A stretch of DNA of 64,000 nucleotides from Chrysomallon squamiferum (GCA_012295275.1 CM022679.1:23074952-23138951), one strand, 5' to 3'; counted from the first letter of the stretch, positions 34,869 through 48,286 are shown. Numbers and translations are program-made. The notes: generated by a model from the sequence alone, not told the origin.

Positions 34869-36420
34869 TGTATTCAGAATATTTTACAGAATCAGTTTTT
34901 GTTATTAAAATAGCTAATAATAATACACAAATACTGGTACTCACAGTTATATCATAGACTGAATGGTAACCAAGGGTATCTGTGATAAAGTTAAGATAAT
35001 TTCCTTCTTAAATTAATTAATTAAATAATTAAAACCTGATCAGTTTTGTTAATGGCAGAGTTGGTTGTATGTATATTATCTAGGAAAACCAAAGATTCCA
35101 AACTGATCGTTATTCAAGAGAGGATTCAAATAATATAAAATACAACAGCTCGAATATAAATTAATATCAGTGTATTTCTACTGTAAAGAAAGTAATATAT
35201 TTTAACATTATCATATTTTATACGTGGCAAATTAGTCCACTGAGTATAACGTACATGAAAATGTCACAAATCTTTATATTTGTGTATCAGAAAATATTCC
35301 TAGTTTAATGCAGAGGGAATTAAAGTAACAAAAATAGAATTAATATTATAATAGCAACATAAAACCATTTTTTTTTTTTTTTAATTCAAATGTGAGTTGG
35401 TCTTATTAAGGAATAGGACATAAAAGTTACTACATGACAAAGATTATCCTGCAAACAATATACCTAGATGTAGCATGAATACAATTTAGTTAAACTTTAT
35501 TAGAATAAAATACAAACAAACACACACAATAAATAAATAAATAAATAAATAAATAAGGTGTATGGCCTAGGTTATGAGAAAGCAGTTCAGTGCTTTGGCA
35601 AGTTTATTTATATCTGTATGTACAGGTAATTTCCGTCACGTGACAGTTACCTCGTAATGACGACCCACATACATTTTGTTATCAGTTTCTAATACTGGAT
35701 CAGTTTGAGTTTTGCTTTTCAGAAATAACGTGATTAGGAATTTAGGTAAGTTGATAAACATTTCGATAACAGTTTTCTTTGTATAGTAATTTATGTTTGT
35801 AATTAAATACTTATGTCTGGAGATAAATCTATATTTTTTTAAATGAATGAAAATCATTTTAACATTACTTCCTTGTTTTCTCAGCTCATAACGAACCTTT
35901 CCTAGTCGATTTTATTGAATTCAGTGGCTCATGTGAAACATGCATAGACCTTGGATTTAGTTTTAAAAAAAGGTTTAATAATAAAACTAGTATTCTAAAT
36001 AATCGTTACGTTATAAACAGATTTACTGTATTCACGTAGTAGAGAAAACGACTTTCTTTTGTGTTTGTTACGTGCGACAACGAGAAGGTCACAAATATTC
36101 AGCGCTTTGTGTCGCCAACTTAATATCGTTTTAAATAATAGTTGAGTGTATAAAATAAATGTTAAGACAAATATTTAAAATTATTAGCTTTCTTCAGATA
36201 ACGTTATAAAATATTTCCGTGTCATTCTTTTTTTCTTTTTAAGTTTCTGAAACCGAAACTTGTGTGCACAAAAATATTTCCTGGAACGTTTTAAAACATA
36301 ATTATTTACTTTTCAGTGCAATGGTAACTTTTATAAAGCAGCATAATGCTACATTTCTTGTTTACAAATGATTAAATACTACTTATTAAAAAAAGGAAGA
36401 TTTAAAAAAAAAAAAAAAAT
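34032..36420. repeat. Tandem unit a (2.4 kb)
   Basis: First of two and a half tandem copies that share order and most bases: a VDEFKESNGS piece, a 22-codon ATG-to-donor piece, a stretch around GTTTTCTATCAGTTTAAAGC, a CACGTGA site and a 23-nt splice-flanked cassette. Unit a alone carries the 35-bp minisatellite and (TC)n insertion at 34659-34866. Confidence 0.85.
34659..34866. repeat. 35-bp minisatellite (x3) followed by (TC)n
   Basis: Three 35-bp units starting CAGTACAGTGACRTTTTAAC at 34659, 34694 and 34729, and a fourth truncated at 34764, pass directly into about 90 bases of TC repeat. The neighbouring tandem unit b lacks the whole insertion. The Arg-Glu frame on the - strand is repeat translation. 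Confidence 0.95.
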
Positions 36421-37723
36421 GTGAAGATTAAATTGCATTTGATTTATATATTTATTGATCGTTTGTTATTATTATTTCTTTTGTCTGATTTTTTTATCTT
36501 TTTTTTGTATTGTTTTTTCTCAATGGCTGTTGATGAATTTAAAGAATCGAATGGCAGTATCGAGTTTATTATTTATTTATTTATTTATATTTTTTTTACC
36601 CATTATATCATTGTACATGAGAGTAATTAATAACATCAAAATAGCTGATAATATTAAAATATTATACATCGAGCAAAACAAGGTAAGTTTTTTGATGAGT
36701 TATGATTTCCAGTAACTTTAAGGTTCTTGCAAGGTTTCACTTAAGTTTGTTTGTAGCTTGGTCCACAGTTCAGGGGTAAGCAGTGTCCAGTTTATATACC
36801 TCCAGATGTTTTCTATCAGTTTAAAGCATATGCAGACCAATTTTGTTTCTGAAACATCTAGAATGGTTTATGATGCATCCGAGAAATACGTCAGATGAAA
36901 TTCTACTGGTATCTTAGAATTTAGATATATATTTTTTATTTGTTTATTTATTTATTTATGAGAAGGAATCAGTGAAACTTTTCAGCACTTTTCACAGAGC
37001 GATAACAAAAGCTGCTGTTAGACACAATATGAAACGTTCACAGTTTTACAAGTTTACTCTGTGTATTCAGAATATTTTACAGAATCAGTTTTTGTTATTA
37101 AAATAGCTAATAATAATACACGAATACTGGTACACACAGTTATATCATAGACTGAATAGTAACCAAGGGCAACTGTGATAAAGATAAGATAATTTCCTTC
37201 TTAAATTAATTAATTAATTAATTAAAACCTGATCAGTTTTGTTAATGGCAGAGTTGGTTTTATGTATATTATCTAGGAAAATCCAAAGATTCCAAACTGA
37301 TCGTTATTCAAGAGAGGATTCAAATAATATAAAATACAACAGCTCGAATATAAATTAATATCAGTGTATTTCTACTGTAACGAAAGTAATATATTTTAAC
37401 ATTATCATATTTTATACGTGGCAAATTAGTCCACTGAGTATAACGTACATGAAAATGTCACAAATCTTTATATTTGTGTATCAGAAAATATTCCTAGTTT
37501 AATGCAGAGGGAATTAAAGTAACAAAAATAGAATTAATATTATAATAGCAACATAAAACAATTTTTTATTTTATTTTATTCAAATGTGAGTTGGTCTTAT
37601 TAAGGAATAGGACATAAAAGTTACTACATGACAAAGATTATCCTGCAAACAATATACCTAGATGTAGCATGAATAAAATTTAGTTAAACTTTATTAGAAT
37701 AAAATACAAACAAACACACAAAA

Positions 37724-37754
<31 letters not shown>

Positions 37755-38619
37755 GGTGTATGGCCTAGGTTATGAGAAAGCAGTTCAGTGCTTTGGCAAG
37801 TTTATTTATATCTGTATGTACAGGTAATTTCCGTCACGTGACAGTTACCTCGTAATGACGACCCTCATCCATTTTGTTATCAGTTTCTAATACTCGATCA
37901 GTTTGAGTTTTGCTTTTCAGAAATAACGTGATTAGGAATTTAGGTAAGTTGATAAACATTTCGATAACAGTTTTCTTTGTATAGTAATTTATGTTTGTAA
38001 TTAAATACTTATGTCTGGAGATAAATCTATATTTTTTTAAATGAATGAAAATCATTTTAACATTACTTCCTTGTTTTCTCAGCTCATAACGAACCTTTTC
38101 TAGTCGATTTTATTGAATTCAGTGGCTCATGTGAAACATGCATAGACCTTGGATTTAGTTTTAAAAAAAGGTTTAATAATAAAACTAGTATTCTAAATAA
38201 TGGTTACATTATAACCTGATTTACTATATTCACGTAGTAGAGAAAACGACTTTCTTTTGTATTTGTTACGTGCGACAACGAGAAGGTCACAAATATTCAG
38301 CGCTTTGTGTCGCCAACTTAATATCGTTTTAAATAATAGTTGAGTGTATAAAATAAATGTTAAGACAAATATTTAAAATTATTAGCTTTCTTCAGCTAAC
38401 GTTATAAAATATTTCCGTGTCATTCTTTTTTTCTTTTTAAGTTTCTGAAACCGAAACTTGTGTGCACAAAAATATTTCCTGGAACGTTTTAAAACATAAT
38501 TATTTACTTTTCAGTGCAATGGTAACTTTTATAAAGCAGCATAATGCTACGTTTCTTGTTTACAAATGATTAAATACTACTTATTAAAAAAAGGAAGATT
38601 TAAAAAAAAAAAAAAAAAT
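36421..38619. repeat. Tandem unit b (2.2 kb)
   Basis: Second tandem copy, closely matching unit a without the minisatellite insertion. The frames at 35636-35857 and 37834-38055 on the - strand are the same segment in units a and b; I do not recognise a protein in it. Confidence 0.9.
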
Positions 38620-39235
38620 GTGAAGATTAAATTGCATTTGATTTATATATTTATTGATCGTTTGTTATTATTATTTCTCAGTCTGATTTTTTGTCTTTTT
38701 TTTTTTTGTATTGTTTTTTCTCAATGGCTGTTGATGAATTTAAAGAATCGAATGGCAGTATCGAGTTTATTATTTATTTATTTATTTATTTATTTTTCCC
38801 CCATTATATCATTGTACATGAGAGTAATTAATAACATCAAAATAGCTGATAATATTAAAATATTATACATCGAGCAAAACAATGTAAGTTTTTTTGATGA
38901 GTTATGATTTCCAGTAACTTTAAGGTTCTTGCAAGGTTTCACTTGTTTGTTTGTAGCTTGGTCCACAGTTCAGGGGTGAGCAGTGTCCAGTTTATATACC
39001 TCCAGATGTTTTCTATCAGTTTAAAGCATATGCAGACCAATTTTGTTTCTGAAACATCTAGAATGATTTATGATGCATTCGAGAAAATCGTCAGATGAAA
39101 TTCTTCTGGTATCTTAGAATTTAGATATTTTTCTTTTTATTTCTTTATTTCTTGATGAGAAGGAATCAGTGAAACTTTTCACCAGTTTTCACAGCGCGGT
39201 AACAAAAGCTGCTGTTAGACACAATATAAAAAATT
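38620..39235. repeat. Tandem unit c (truncated)
   Basis: Third copy, broken off shortly after the AACAAAAGCTGCTGTTAGAC motif. From there the sequence passes into other repeats. Confidence 0.85.
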
Positions 39236-40463
39236 CACAATTTATGATTCTAGTTAAAAATGTGAAAATTAATTAATTAAATCATTTATTTGTTTAGTTC
39301 ATTTTTATTCATTCACTAATGTATTTTGTTGAATGCGTTATATTTTATTCAGCAAAAATATAGTAAATTTTATTTATATTACAACTAAATACGTCATTTA
39401 AACTTTCTTGTACAGTACATACATCTGTGTTATGCTTGAATAAACCAACCCAGATTTAAATCAGCATTTTCTAAATGTATTTAAAATAAAATCAATCCCA
39501 TTCAGATTACATTATCTTCCTCTCCATATACGTAAAGTGTGTTTCTGATTTTTTCTTTTTTCTGCAAACCTGTTACTAAATCGATTATTATGTAATACCA
39601 GAAAGTGAAAATATATTCGGACCTGAGTGATCCAGACTGTTTCTTTCTTAGTAAATTTGGTCGAAGGTTTTAGTCAGTTGACCTCTACTATACTGGACAG
39701 AAAAAACCACACACAACATGCAGCCATCTTTAAAGATGACCGCCTAAAGAGTAGAAAGCTAATAATCTGAAATATCCATCAACCGAGTTCGGACTCTTCA
39801 GAACTAACTAAAACAAAAAACTTGAAATTTTCATTAAATTGTTACACAAACTCAAAGCTTACAGATCTTGCTCATGGACTATACTGATTTTAATAAAGTT
39901 ATGAAATATCCAAGTGAAAGAAAAATGATTTAATAAATTATCTGAAAATGATAGGGATTTCTGAAAACTCCATGTTTGAGAATTTTACAGTAAAATATAC
40001 AAGATAAATCAGTTAGCTAAGAATAAAATGTAAAAACAAACTAATAAAGAAAGAAAGAAACAAAATTTCAGTGAAACTTTTCAGAAATTTTCACAGGGCG
40101 GTAACAAAAGCTGCTGTTAGACGCAATATGAAAAGTTCACAGTTTTGCAAGTGGACTTCGTATATTCAGAATATTTTACAGATTCAGTTTTTGTTATTGT
40201 GCCACTATTTAGATCAGTTTTATTCGTGTCAGAGTTGGTTTGATGTATAATATCTAGGAAAATCCAAAAATTCCAAATTGACCGCTATTTAATAGCGAGA
40301 GTATTCAAATAAATTAAAATATAACATCACTTGTCGACTGTTCTGTCTCATCATTCTCACGTCTGAAGATAAATATAAGAAATTCTCTGAAACACGGTTT
40401 ACCTGAACAAATCTTTAACAATAAATACAATAAAATATAACAGCAGATCCCAGCACTTCCCCT
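39236..40463. other. Repeat-derived DNA between tandem units and MULE relic
   Basis: No gene. 39660-40060 resembles 30430-30830, and 40090-40320 is another copy of the recurrent segment found after the MULE fragment at 18750. Confidence 0.5.
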
Positions 40464-40912
40464 GACAAGATCCGACGTGCACCTTACTGGAGACTGGACA
40501 GAGACTGCCGATGGCCACCGTTTCCTCTTGACTGCTGGTGGTGATGCAGATAAGACACTAATCTTCTCCACTGATCAACAGCTTCGCTCTGAGCAATCGG
40601 CCGACACGATCTACATGGACGGCGAGGTCAAGGGGTGTTACTTCCATTATTGTGAGGCGTTGTGGAGGAAGGTGCAGCACCTGGGACTTGAGGTGCGGTA
40701 AAGGAAGCAATGCCCCACTACCACCCGAAGTTCTATCAATTTGTGGACATTATCAAGAAGATCGAGTGTGCAGACAGACTCCTCCATCCCGCAAGCGTGT
40801 GTACAGAGAGATGGAAAACAGACTGGTTAGACTCAAGCATCAATTACAGCAGAGAGTCAAGACGCCACTTCAGTTCTTAGGTGCTGTAGGCTATCTAGCG
40901 AAATTTGCTTAA
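40464..40912 (+). pseudogene. Rearranged MULE transposase relic
   Basis: The first part encodes TLIFSTDQQLRSEQSADTIYMDG, the N-terminal segment of MULE transposases with the first catalytic Asp in YMDG. It is fused directly to EVKGCYFHYCEALWRKVQHL, the segment with the CxxH motif, so the part between, including the second Asp, is deleted. After a frameshift a basic C-terminal part follows (KRVYREMENRLVRLKHQLQQ ... FLGAVGYLAKFA). It is not functional. Base composition is GC-richer than the surroundings, as expected for a former coding sequence. Confidence 0.75.
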
Positions 40913-41975
40913 GTGATCAAGAGACACTAAGTGTAAACATGTCTAAACGACTTGACATGTTCATGTGCATTAACCAAATTATAGTGCTCTAAATTGAAAT
41001 GCAATTCTACAGAGGTGTGCTTTGTCATCTGGATGAAATAAAATGTATAACTAATTATAATCCTTACTTTCATTTATTTATTGCCGGTAGACATACAATA
41101 CACAACAATGTGGGATCATACTGTTTTTATCCAGGTAACGGGCAGAGGATTAATTGTGCACCAAACCTTGACGTGTGTTGTTATAAACTGTATGACAAAT
41201 AAGCGTAGACTAATGGGAGGTAATCGTCTTGACTTGTAGTGCGATCATCTTACAAAATTTCCTTCAGTGGACAACTGTGTAATAAAATAAGACTGTTGAC
41301 TCAGTGTTCGAACGGGTCACCATTCTTTTCTCTTACTTTACCCTTCTTTTGTCTGTGGAATTGCGCACGAAGAAGTAACAATAAAATAAAATAACATAAA
41401 TTATAACAAATCAATAAATAAATGAAATGAAATCTACAAGCAAGCAAATAAATAAAAATTAAAAAGATTTGTGCTTGAGATTATGAGCAATTCAAGGGTT
41501 TGCCAAGTTTATTTATATCGTTAGTGACAATCCATGTACTTTTTTTAATACATGGATCAGTTTGAGCTGTGCTTTACAGAAATAACGTGACTAGATATTT
41601 AGGTAAATTGATAAACATTATCGTTTTTAATAATAGTTATGAGTATACATAATAAGTTTTAAAACAAATATTTAAAATTATTAGCATTCTTCGGCTAACA
41701 TAAAATAATTGAAACTTGTTTCCTGGAAGGTTCGACAACAGGGTACAGAATTATTTACTATTCAGTGTAATTTTAACTTTTAAAATGCAGCTTAATGTTA
41801 AGTTTCTCGTTTCGAAATGATTAAATTCTACTTATTAAAAAAGAAATTTTTAAATTGCATTTGATTTATATATTTATTCATGTTTTGTTATTACTATTTC
41901 TTGTTTTGTGTATTTGTGGTTGTTTTTCTGTCTGTTTTCTCTCTAGCTGTTGGTGAATTTAAAGAATCGAATGGC

Positions 41976-42023
<48 letters not shown>

Positions 42024-42770
42024 ACTTCTATTACTACTACTACTATTTTTTTTCTCATTATATCATGGTTTATAGGAATAGTTATTAACATGAAAACAGC
42101 TGATATTAAAATTCACATCGAGCAAAATAAGGTTAGATTGCTGTCCTCGGCAGTTTTGTTGATGAATTACGATTTCCAGTAACTTTAAGAACTTTAGGTT
42201 GTTTGGAGCTTGGTCCACAGGTCAGAGGTAAGCAATGTTGTAATTATAAATCCACTTAGTTTATTAAGTTAGTGGAGGGGTGGAATGAAGACAGAAAGAA
42301 GGAAGAAAAGGAGAGAGATAAAAAAATCAGAACAAAGAAAAAGAAGGGAAAAGAAAAAAAATCAGAAATAAAAGTTACTGCCACAGACAGCAATATTTCA
42401 AGAGGGGAGGGCGAGGGAGGCTGCTATCCCTAGAACTGACGAAATCCCGAGCCTTAACCGCCCAAACACCACTGACAAAACGTCCACATACCTAGTGACC
42501 ATTTTGTCGGCTGCCAAAGTTTTACTGGTGAATGTCTACCTTGCAGCTTTACGAATAAATTGTCTGTTAAAAATATCTCTAATTTCAACATCAGAACTTC
42601 TAGTGTTAGTAGCTCAAGATCAAATCCTCAAAAGTCTTTATATAAAGTAAATATTACTTTATTTCTTGAGGTTAACAATCAATACATAGAATCAGTTTCT
42701 GTAGAAATTTAACACGTTCCAGTGTTGTATTAATAATTATACTAAATTTAAATTTTATTTAAATTTACAG
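40913..42770. other. Upstream region of the central IAP-like gene
   Basis: Holds a CACCATTCTTTTCTCTTAC-type segment also seen at 19434, a 23-nt splice-flanked cassette at about 41575, a VDEF-like exon piece after CTCTCTAG at 41947 that runs into an (ATT)n microsatellite (41978-42020), and a polypurine tract at about 42280-42370. No start codon for the downstream gene is identified. Confidence 0.45.
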
Positions 42771-42852
42771 TTAAAGTACATAACAGAGTGAAATACAGAG
42801 TCACAAACATTGAAGGAATACAGAAACCTGAATCTATTTATAGAACAACCAC
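42771..42852 (+). CDS. Candidate 82-nt exon of the central IAP-like gene
   Basis: TTTACAG acceptor, AC|GTAAGT donor, open in phase 1 (VKVHNRVKYRVTNIEGIQ...). Closely similar to 22484-22565 and 59645-59726. It ends in phase 2, so it does not join directly to the phase 1 microexons that follow. Confidence 0.4.
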
Positions 42853-43190
42853 GTAAGTAATATGGACTTTTTTCTGATATTAAACTTTATTACGTTAGTT
42901 TTACGATTGATAACATAACAGTTTTATTTTACCTCTGGGATTATCTCTGTCTAGAAATAACAAATAGTGATGTTAAGAAATATTAATTTGTGCGTCGTTT
43001 TTTCGCAAACACAAAATCTCTTTTCAAGATTCACCAGATAAATCATGAATATAATTGATCCATTTAAATAAAATGAGTGAAAACTGCATTCCATATTTCT
43101 ACCGTGTAAACAATAACAATATGTCGAACCATACTCCACACACGTTAATTCTAAAATGTTTATTTTAATTTCATATTTCTCAAATTACAG

Positions 43191-43241
43191 AGCCAAGTGA
43201 CAACCAAGTCGAAATGACAGAGAGGAGCATTCAGTCGTCAG
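43191..43241 (+). CDS. 51-nt microexon 1 (phase 1-1)
   Basis: ATTACAG acceptor and CAG|GTAATT donor bound 51 nt encoding 17 residues (split Glu, then PSDNQVEMTERSIQSS, split Gly). It is the first of four equal-length microexons upstream of the BIR exon of the central gene. The acceptor-side intron (TTCATATTTCTCAAATTACAG) is almost invariant between the four, while the exon is not. The acidic/polar content suggests a flexible linker; function unknown. Confidence 0.65.
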
Positions 43242-44497
43242 GTAATTTTACACCTTGGAAAACGTAACTAATAAATTGCTTCTCACAAAATCAAATGTTT
43301 ATTTTAAATTTTTCTCGGTTTCGTAAACAAGTATATACATATAGATATATAACTATTTAGCAATACCTATGAAACAAAGAAATCATTGCCTACTTAAACG
43401 GACTGTGCATCCAATAAATTAGAATGGGAATAAAATATTGATATCTCGTAATTTCAGTACCTTACTGTATCCAGCAATGATTTTTACGTGACTCACATCT
43501 TTCAATAAAGATACGAACATCAACATCTATAATATATTTCATTTAGTAGAATAACTGACAGTCATTTCAAATTATTGCAAATATGACAAAGGTCTCCTTC
43601 ACATCCGTGTTTAAAAATTTATCACAAAAGTTAACCTTGCAAATTTATTAATATCCGGGTTTCGTATTCAAATAGTTTGTATGTCTGTGACTTTGCGCAT
43701 TTTTCTAATGTAAATGACTGTTAACTGAATTATATTCTTATAAGCGTAAGCTCATATTAATTTTACACATTTTATAATTTATTACTACTTTCTTAACGAT
43801 TAAATGCAGTTCAATCATCCTGTTACAAGATATGTACAATTTAAAAAAAAATAGCGTTAACAAAGTTTATTAATTTCATGAATTTTGAAAGATAATGAAA
43901 GAACACACAATATAGTAATAAATAAATATACTGTTACATGATTAAACCTTGTTAGTTTAGATTGAAACTTTATATAACAAGTAAACCTCGTTTTATTAAA
44001 AAGTAATTTGCATATTCACTCTTCGAGATGATGTCTGACTTGAAAGGATTCGTAACCTTTTAACTTTTTTGAAATCATTTTATTTATTTACTTAATTATT
44101 TATTTATTTGTCACTTTTATTATTATTATTGAAAGGACCTGTGTGTCGCACAATTTGATATATCTGTAAACTCTGTTTCTGAAAAAGTTATCTACAGACA
44201 CGGAGAAGCGCCTTTAGTATTTTGCATCGTACGTGAAACACGCACATATCTAACGAAAACGTTGAATTTCCTACTTAGAAGTCGTCTGTGGATGCTTAGA
44301 ACAATTCATTCTTACAACTCATAATCTCAATTCTAGACTGACGCGACAAATCATGAATATAATTGATCAATTAAAATGAAATGAATGAAAAGTTCATCGA
44401 ATTTTTCTAATGTAAATTCCTAATAGTGTGACGAAGCACACTTCACAGATGTTAATTTTAAAATGTTTATTTTCATTTCATATTTCTCAACTTACAG

Positions 44498-44548
44498 AGC
44501 TATATCCTTTTGATTTCGGAACCAGAAAGAAGATCAATCGCCGATCAG
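44498..44548 (+). CDS. 51-nt microexon 2 (phase 1-1)
   Basis: CTTACAG acceptor, CAG|GTATTT donor, 51 nt, open, encoding split Glu, LYPFDFGTRKKINRRS, split Gly. It is basic and aromatic, unlike the acidic microexons 1 and 3. Only 27 of 51 bases match microexon 3, although the introns around both are near-identical. Confidence 0.65.
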
Positions 44549-46038
44549 GTATTTTTACACCTTTTTAAAAATTATTCGTTTTTTACTTTATTTTAGATTC
44601 ATAAGAAAAGAGTACGTATGTATATATATATATATTTAACAGGACATGTGAAAGAAAGAAACAATTGCCTAGGTACACGGTCTATACATCCAATAATTCA
44701 GCATGGTAATAAAATATTAATATCTCGTAATTTCAGTAGCTTAGAGGACCCTGCCCTGATTAGTACGTGACTCATACCTTTCAATAAAGATACGAACATC
44801 AACATCTGTAGTGTATTTCAGTTAATAGAATGTTTGTGTCATTTCAAATTATTGCAAGTCATACAAAATGTCTCCTTCACTTCCTTGTTTCAAAATTTAT
44901 CACAAACGTTAACCTTGCAATTTCATTAATATCCCGATTTCGTTTTCAAATAGTTTGAGTGTCTGTGACTTTGTGCATTTTTCTAATTTAAATGACTACT
45001 ATATGAATTATATTCTTATAATCGTAAGCTCATATTAATTTTACATCTTTTATTTGGCGTTACCACTTCTTTTCTTCTGAAATTACAATTCTAGCCTAGG
45101 AACTAACGGAAATTCTGCCACAGAAAATTTGTTCATAATTTAATACAGTTCAATCATCCTATTACAAGATATGTACAATTTAAAAAAATAATATCGTTCA
45201 CAAAGTTTGTAAATTTCAGGAGTTTTGAAAGATAATGAAAGAACACACAATATATTAATAAATAAATATACTGTTAGATGGTTAAACCTTGTTAGTTTAA
45301 TTTCAACCTTTAGGTAACAACTGACCCTCGTTTTATTAAAAAGTAATTGGTATATTCGACGTTGGAAATGATATCTGACTTTAAAGGATTCGTAACCTTT
45401 AAACTTTTTTGAAAGGACCTGTGTGTCGCACCATTTCATATATCTGTAAACTCTGTTACTCACGAAGTTATCTGCAGACACGGAGAAGCGCCTTTAGTAT
45501 TTTGTATACTAGGTGAAACACGCACATATCTAACGAAAACGTTCAATTTTTATCTCGAAGTCGTCTGTGGATGCTTAGAACAATTCATTCTTACAACTCG
45601 AAATCTCAATTCTAGACTGACGCGACAAATCATGAATATACTTGATCCATTTAAATAAAATGAGTGAAAACTTCATCGAATTTTTCTAATGTGAAATCAT
45701 AACAGTGTGACGACCTTAGTGGTGTACTTAGTGAAATAAGAACAACAGAACTTGCATCTGGAGGTATATTCTAGGTTTATTCTATTACATTTTATTTATT
45801 TATTTATTTATCACTTTTATTATTATTATTATTGAAAGGATCCGTATATCACACCATTTGATAAATCTGTAAACTCTGTTTCTCACAAAGTTATTTGCAG
45901 ACACGAAGAAACGCTATTTGTATTTTGCATCGTAAGTGAAACATATTTGAATGTAAAATCAAAACAGTGTGACGAGTCACACTTCACAGATGTTAATTTT
46001 AAAATGTTTATTTTAATTTCATATTTCTCAAATTACAG

Positions 46039-46089
46039 AGCCAATTGATAAGCAGGTGGAAATCATAGAGGAGGACATTGATCTATCAG
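46039..46089 (+). CDS. 51-nt microexon 3 (phase 1-1)
   Basis: ATTACAG acceptor, CAG|GTATTT donor, 51 nt, encoding split Glu, PIDKQVEIIEEDIDLS, split Gly. It is strongly acidic and closest to microexon 1 (35 of 51 bases). Confidence 0.65.
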
Positions 46090-47033
46090 GTATTTTTACA
46101 CCTTCTTAAACGTAACTGATAAAGGGATTGTCATAAAATTAATCGTTTTTTTCTTTATTTTAGATTCATAAGAAAAGAGTACGTATGTATATATATATAT
46201 TTAACAGTACCTGTGAAAGAAAGAAACAATTGCCTAGGTACTCGGTCTATATATCCAATAATTCATCATGGTAATAAAATATTGATATCTCGTAATTTCA
46301 GTAGCTTACAGGACCCTGCCCTGATTATTACGTAACTCATACCTTTCAATAAAGATACGAACATCAACATCTGTAGTGTATTTCAGTTAATAGAATGTTT
46401 GTGTCATTTCAAATTATTGCAAGTCATACAAAATGTCTCCTTCACTTCCTTGTTTCAAAATTTATCACAAACGTTAACCTTGCAATTTCATTAATATCCT
46501 GGTTTCGTTTTCAAATAGTTTGTATGTCTGTGACTTTGTGCATTTTTCTAATTTAAATGACTGCTATATGAACTATATTCTTATAATCGTAAGCTCATAT
46601 TAATTTTACAACTTTTATTTTGCGTTACCACTTTTTTTCTTCTGAAATTACAATTCTAGCCTATGAACTAACGGAAATTCTGCCACAGAAAATTTGTTTC
46701 GGATTAAATACAGTTGAACCATCCTATTACTTGATATGTACAATTCAAAAAAAAAAAAAAAAAAAAATTTGGCGTTCACAAAGTCTGTAAATTTCAGGAT
46801 TTTTGAAAGATAATGAAAGAACACACAATATAGTAATAAATAAATATACTGTTACATGATTAAACCTTGCTAGTTTAGTTTGAAACTTTATATAACAAGT
46901 AAACCTCGTTTTATTAAAAAGTAATTTGCATATTCACTCTTCGAAATGATGTCTGACTTGAAAGGATTCGTAACTATTTAACTGTTTTGAAATTATTTTA
47001 TTTATTTACTTAATTATTTATTTATTTATTCAT

Positions 47034-47068
<35 letters not shown>

Positions 47069-47482
47069 TATTTATTTATTTATTTATTTATTTATTTGTC
47101 ACTTTTATTATTATTATTGAAAGGAGCTGTGTGTCGCACAATTTGATATATCTGTAAACTCTGTTTCTGAAAACGTTATCTGCAGACACGGAGAAGCGCC
47201 TTTAGTATTCTGTATCCTAGCTGAAACACGCACATATCTAACGAAAACGTTCAATTTTCTACTGAGAAGTCGTCTGTGGATGCTTAGAACAATTCATTCT
47301 TACAACTCATAATCTCAATTCTAGACTGACGCGACAAATCATGAATTAATTGATCCATTTAAATAAAGTGAGTGAAAACTTCATCGAATATTTCTAATGT
47401 AAAATCATAACAGTGTGACGAAGTACACTTCACAGATGTTTTGTAAAATGTTTATTTTAATTTACTATTTTTCAAATTACAG

Positions 47483-47533
47483 GGATACTTGATAACCCGC
47501 TGGAAGTGAGAGAGAATAGGTGGGAGCGATCAG
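47483..47533 (+). CDS. 51-nt microexon 4 (phase 1-1)
   Basis: ATTACAG acceptor, CAG|GTATTT donor, 51 nt, encoding split Gly, ILDNPLEVRENRWERS, split Gly. It shares 31 of 51 bases with microexon 3. Its phase 1 end joins in frame to the BIR exon at 48152. Confidence 0.65.
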
Positions 47534-48151
47534 GTATTTTTACACCTTGTCAAACGTAACTGATAAAGTGATTCTCATAAAAGTAATATTTTTTTAAATT
47601 TAATTACTTTTTTTAGTAAGAGTAAAACTGTCAAAGTTTTATTTAGAAACGACGTCTCACTTGAAGAGTTTCAATTTTTCCCTCTTGTCGGCTTTTCGTT
47701 CAACTTCGTCTCTCTGTACTTTCAAATTTAATTTTTGCTCGAAGCAACAGCATACCTTACTTTCGTGTGTGTGTGCCACTCTGAGCAGGTGTAAATCTTA
47801 CAGGAAATGTATACAATTATGAAGAAGCTCATTTACGTGTACACAGACAAAACACGTGATAGCACGTCCTGCTTGTTCTAATTGGATACAGGGAGACATC
47901 CCTTTCGTAGACTGTTCCCACGATGGGATTTCATTAAATACATTTAAGTACGAAACGAAATATCATACAAAAAAAAAATGATCATAATAATAATAATAAT
48001 TAATAAATAAATAAATAAATAAATAAATAATAACATCTAAAAATTGGTGAAACAACATACTTTAATTTTAATTCATAATTGATCCGTGTTTTTATTTTAC
48101 AATGTAATTTCTAAATCTTTTCCTTTTGTTGTTGTTTTTCTTCTACATCAG

Positions 48152-48286
48152 CCCCAGGATTGCATACACCACGTCACAGCGACTACGTCGACGTACAAAG
48201 ACGTATTTCGTCTTTTGAACAGCGGTGGCCTCATTCTGACAACCAGTCTCCGACAGAGCTGGCAGAAGCCGGTTTCTTCTTCTCTG
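48152..48286 (+). CDS. Central IAP-like gene: first half of the BIR domain
   Basis: Exon after ACATCAG, 135 nt, phase 1-1. It encodes split Ala, PGLHTPRHSDYVDVQRRISS, FEQRWPHSD and LAEAGFFFSG. The R-ISSFEQRWP and LAEAGFFF motifs are the N-terminal helix and turn of a BIR. The donor G|GTTAGA is weaker than usual but the protein continues perfectly into the next exon. Confidence 0.88.

Larger units (their letters stand above)
43045..47590. repeat. Tandem array of 1.3-1.7-kb microexon units
   Basis: Four units, each beginning near AAATCATGAATA (about 43045, 44347, 45628 and 47337) and each carrying one 51-nt exon at a similar place. Units 2 and 3 are near-identical in the introns. Unit 3 is longer because of an inserted piece of another exon (about 45712-45780) and an enlarged (TTTA)n tract at 47022-47096. 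Unit 4 is cut off after its exon. Confidence 0.85.

Noticed and set aside
34759-34944. Arg-Glu repeat protein on the - strand
   Set aside because: Translation of the (TC)n repeat.
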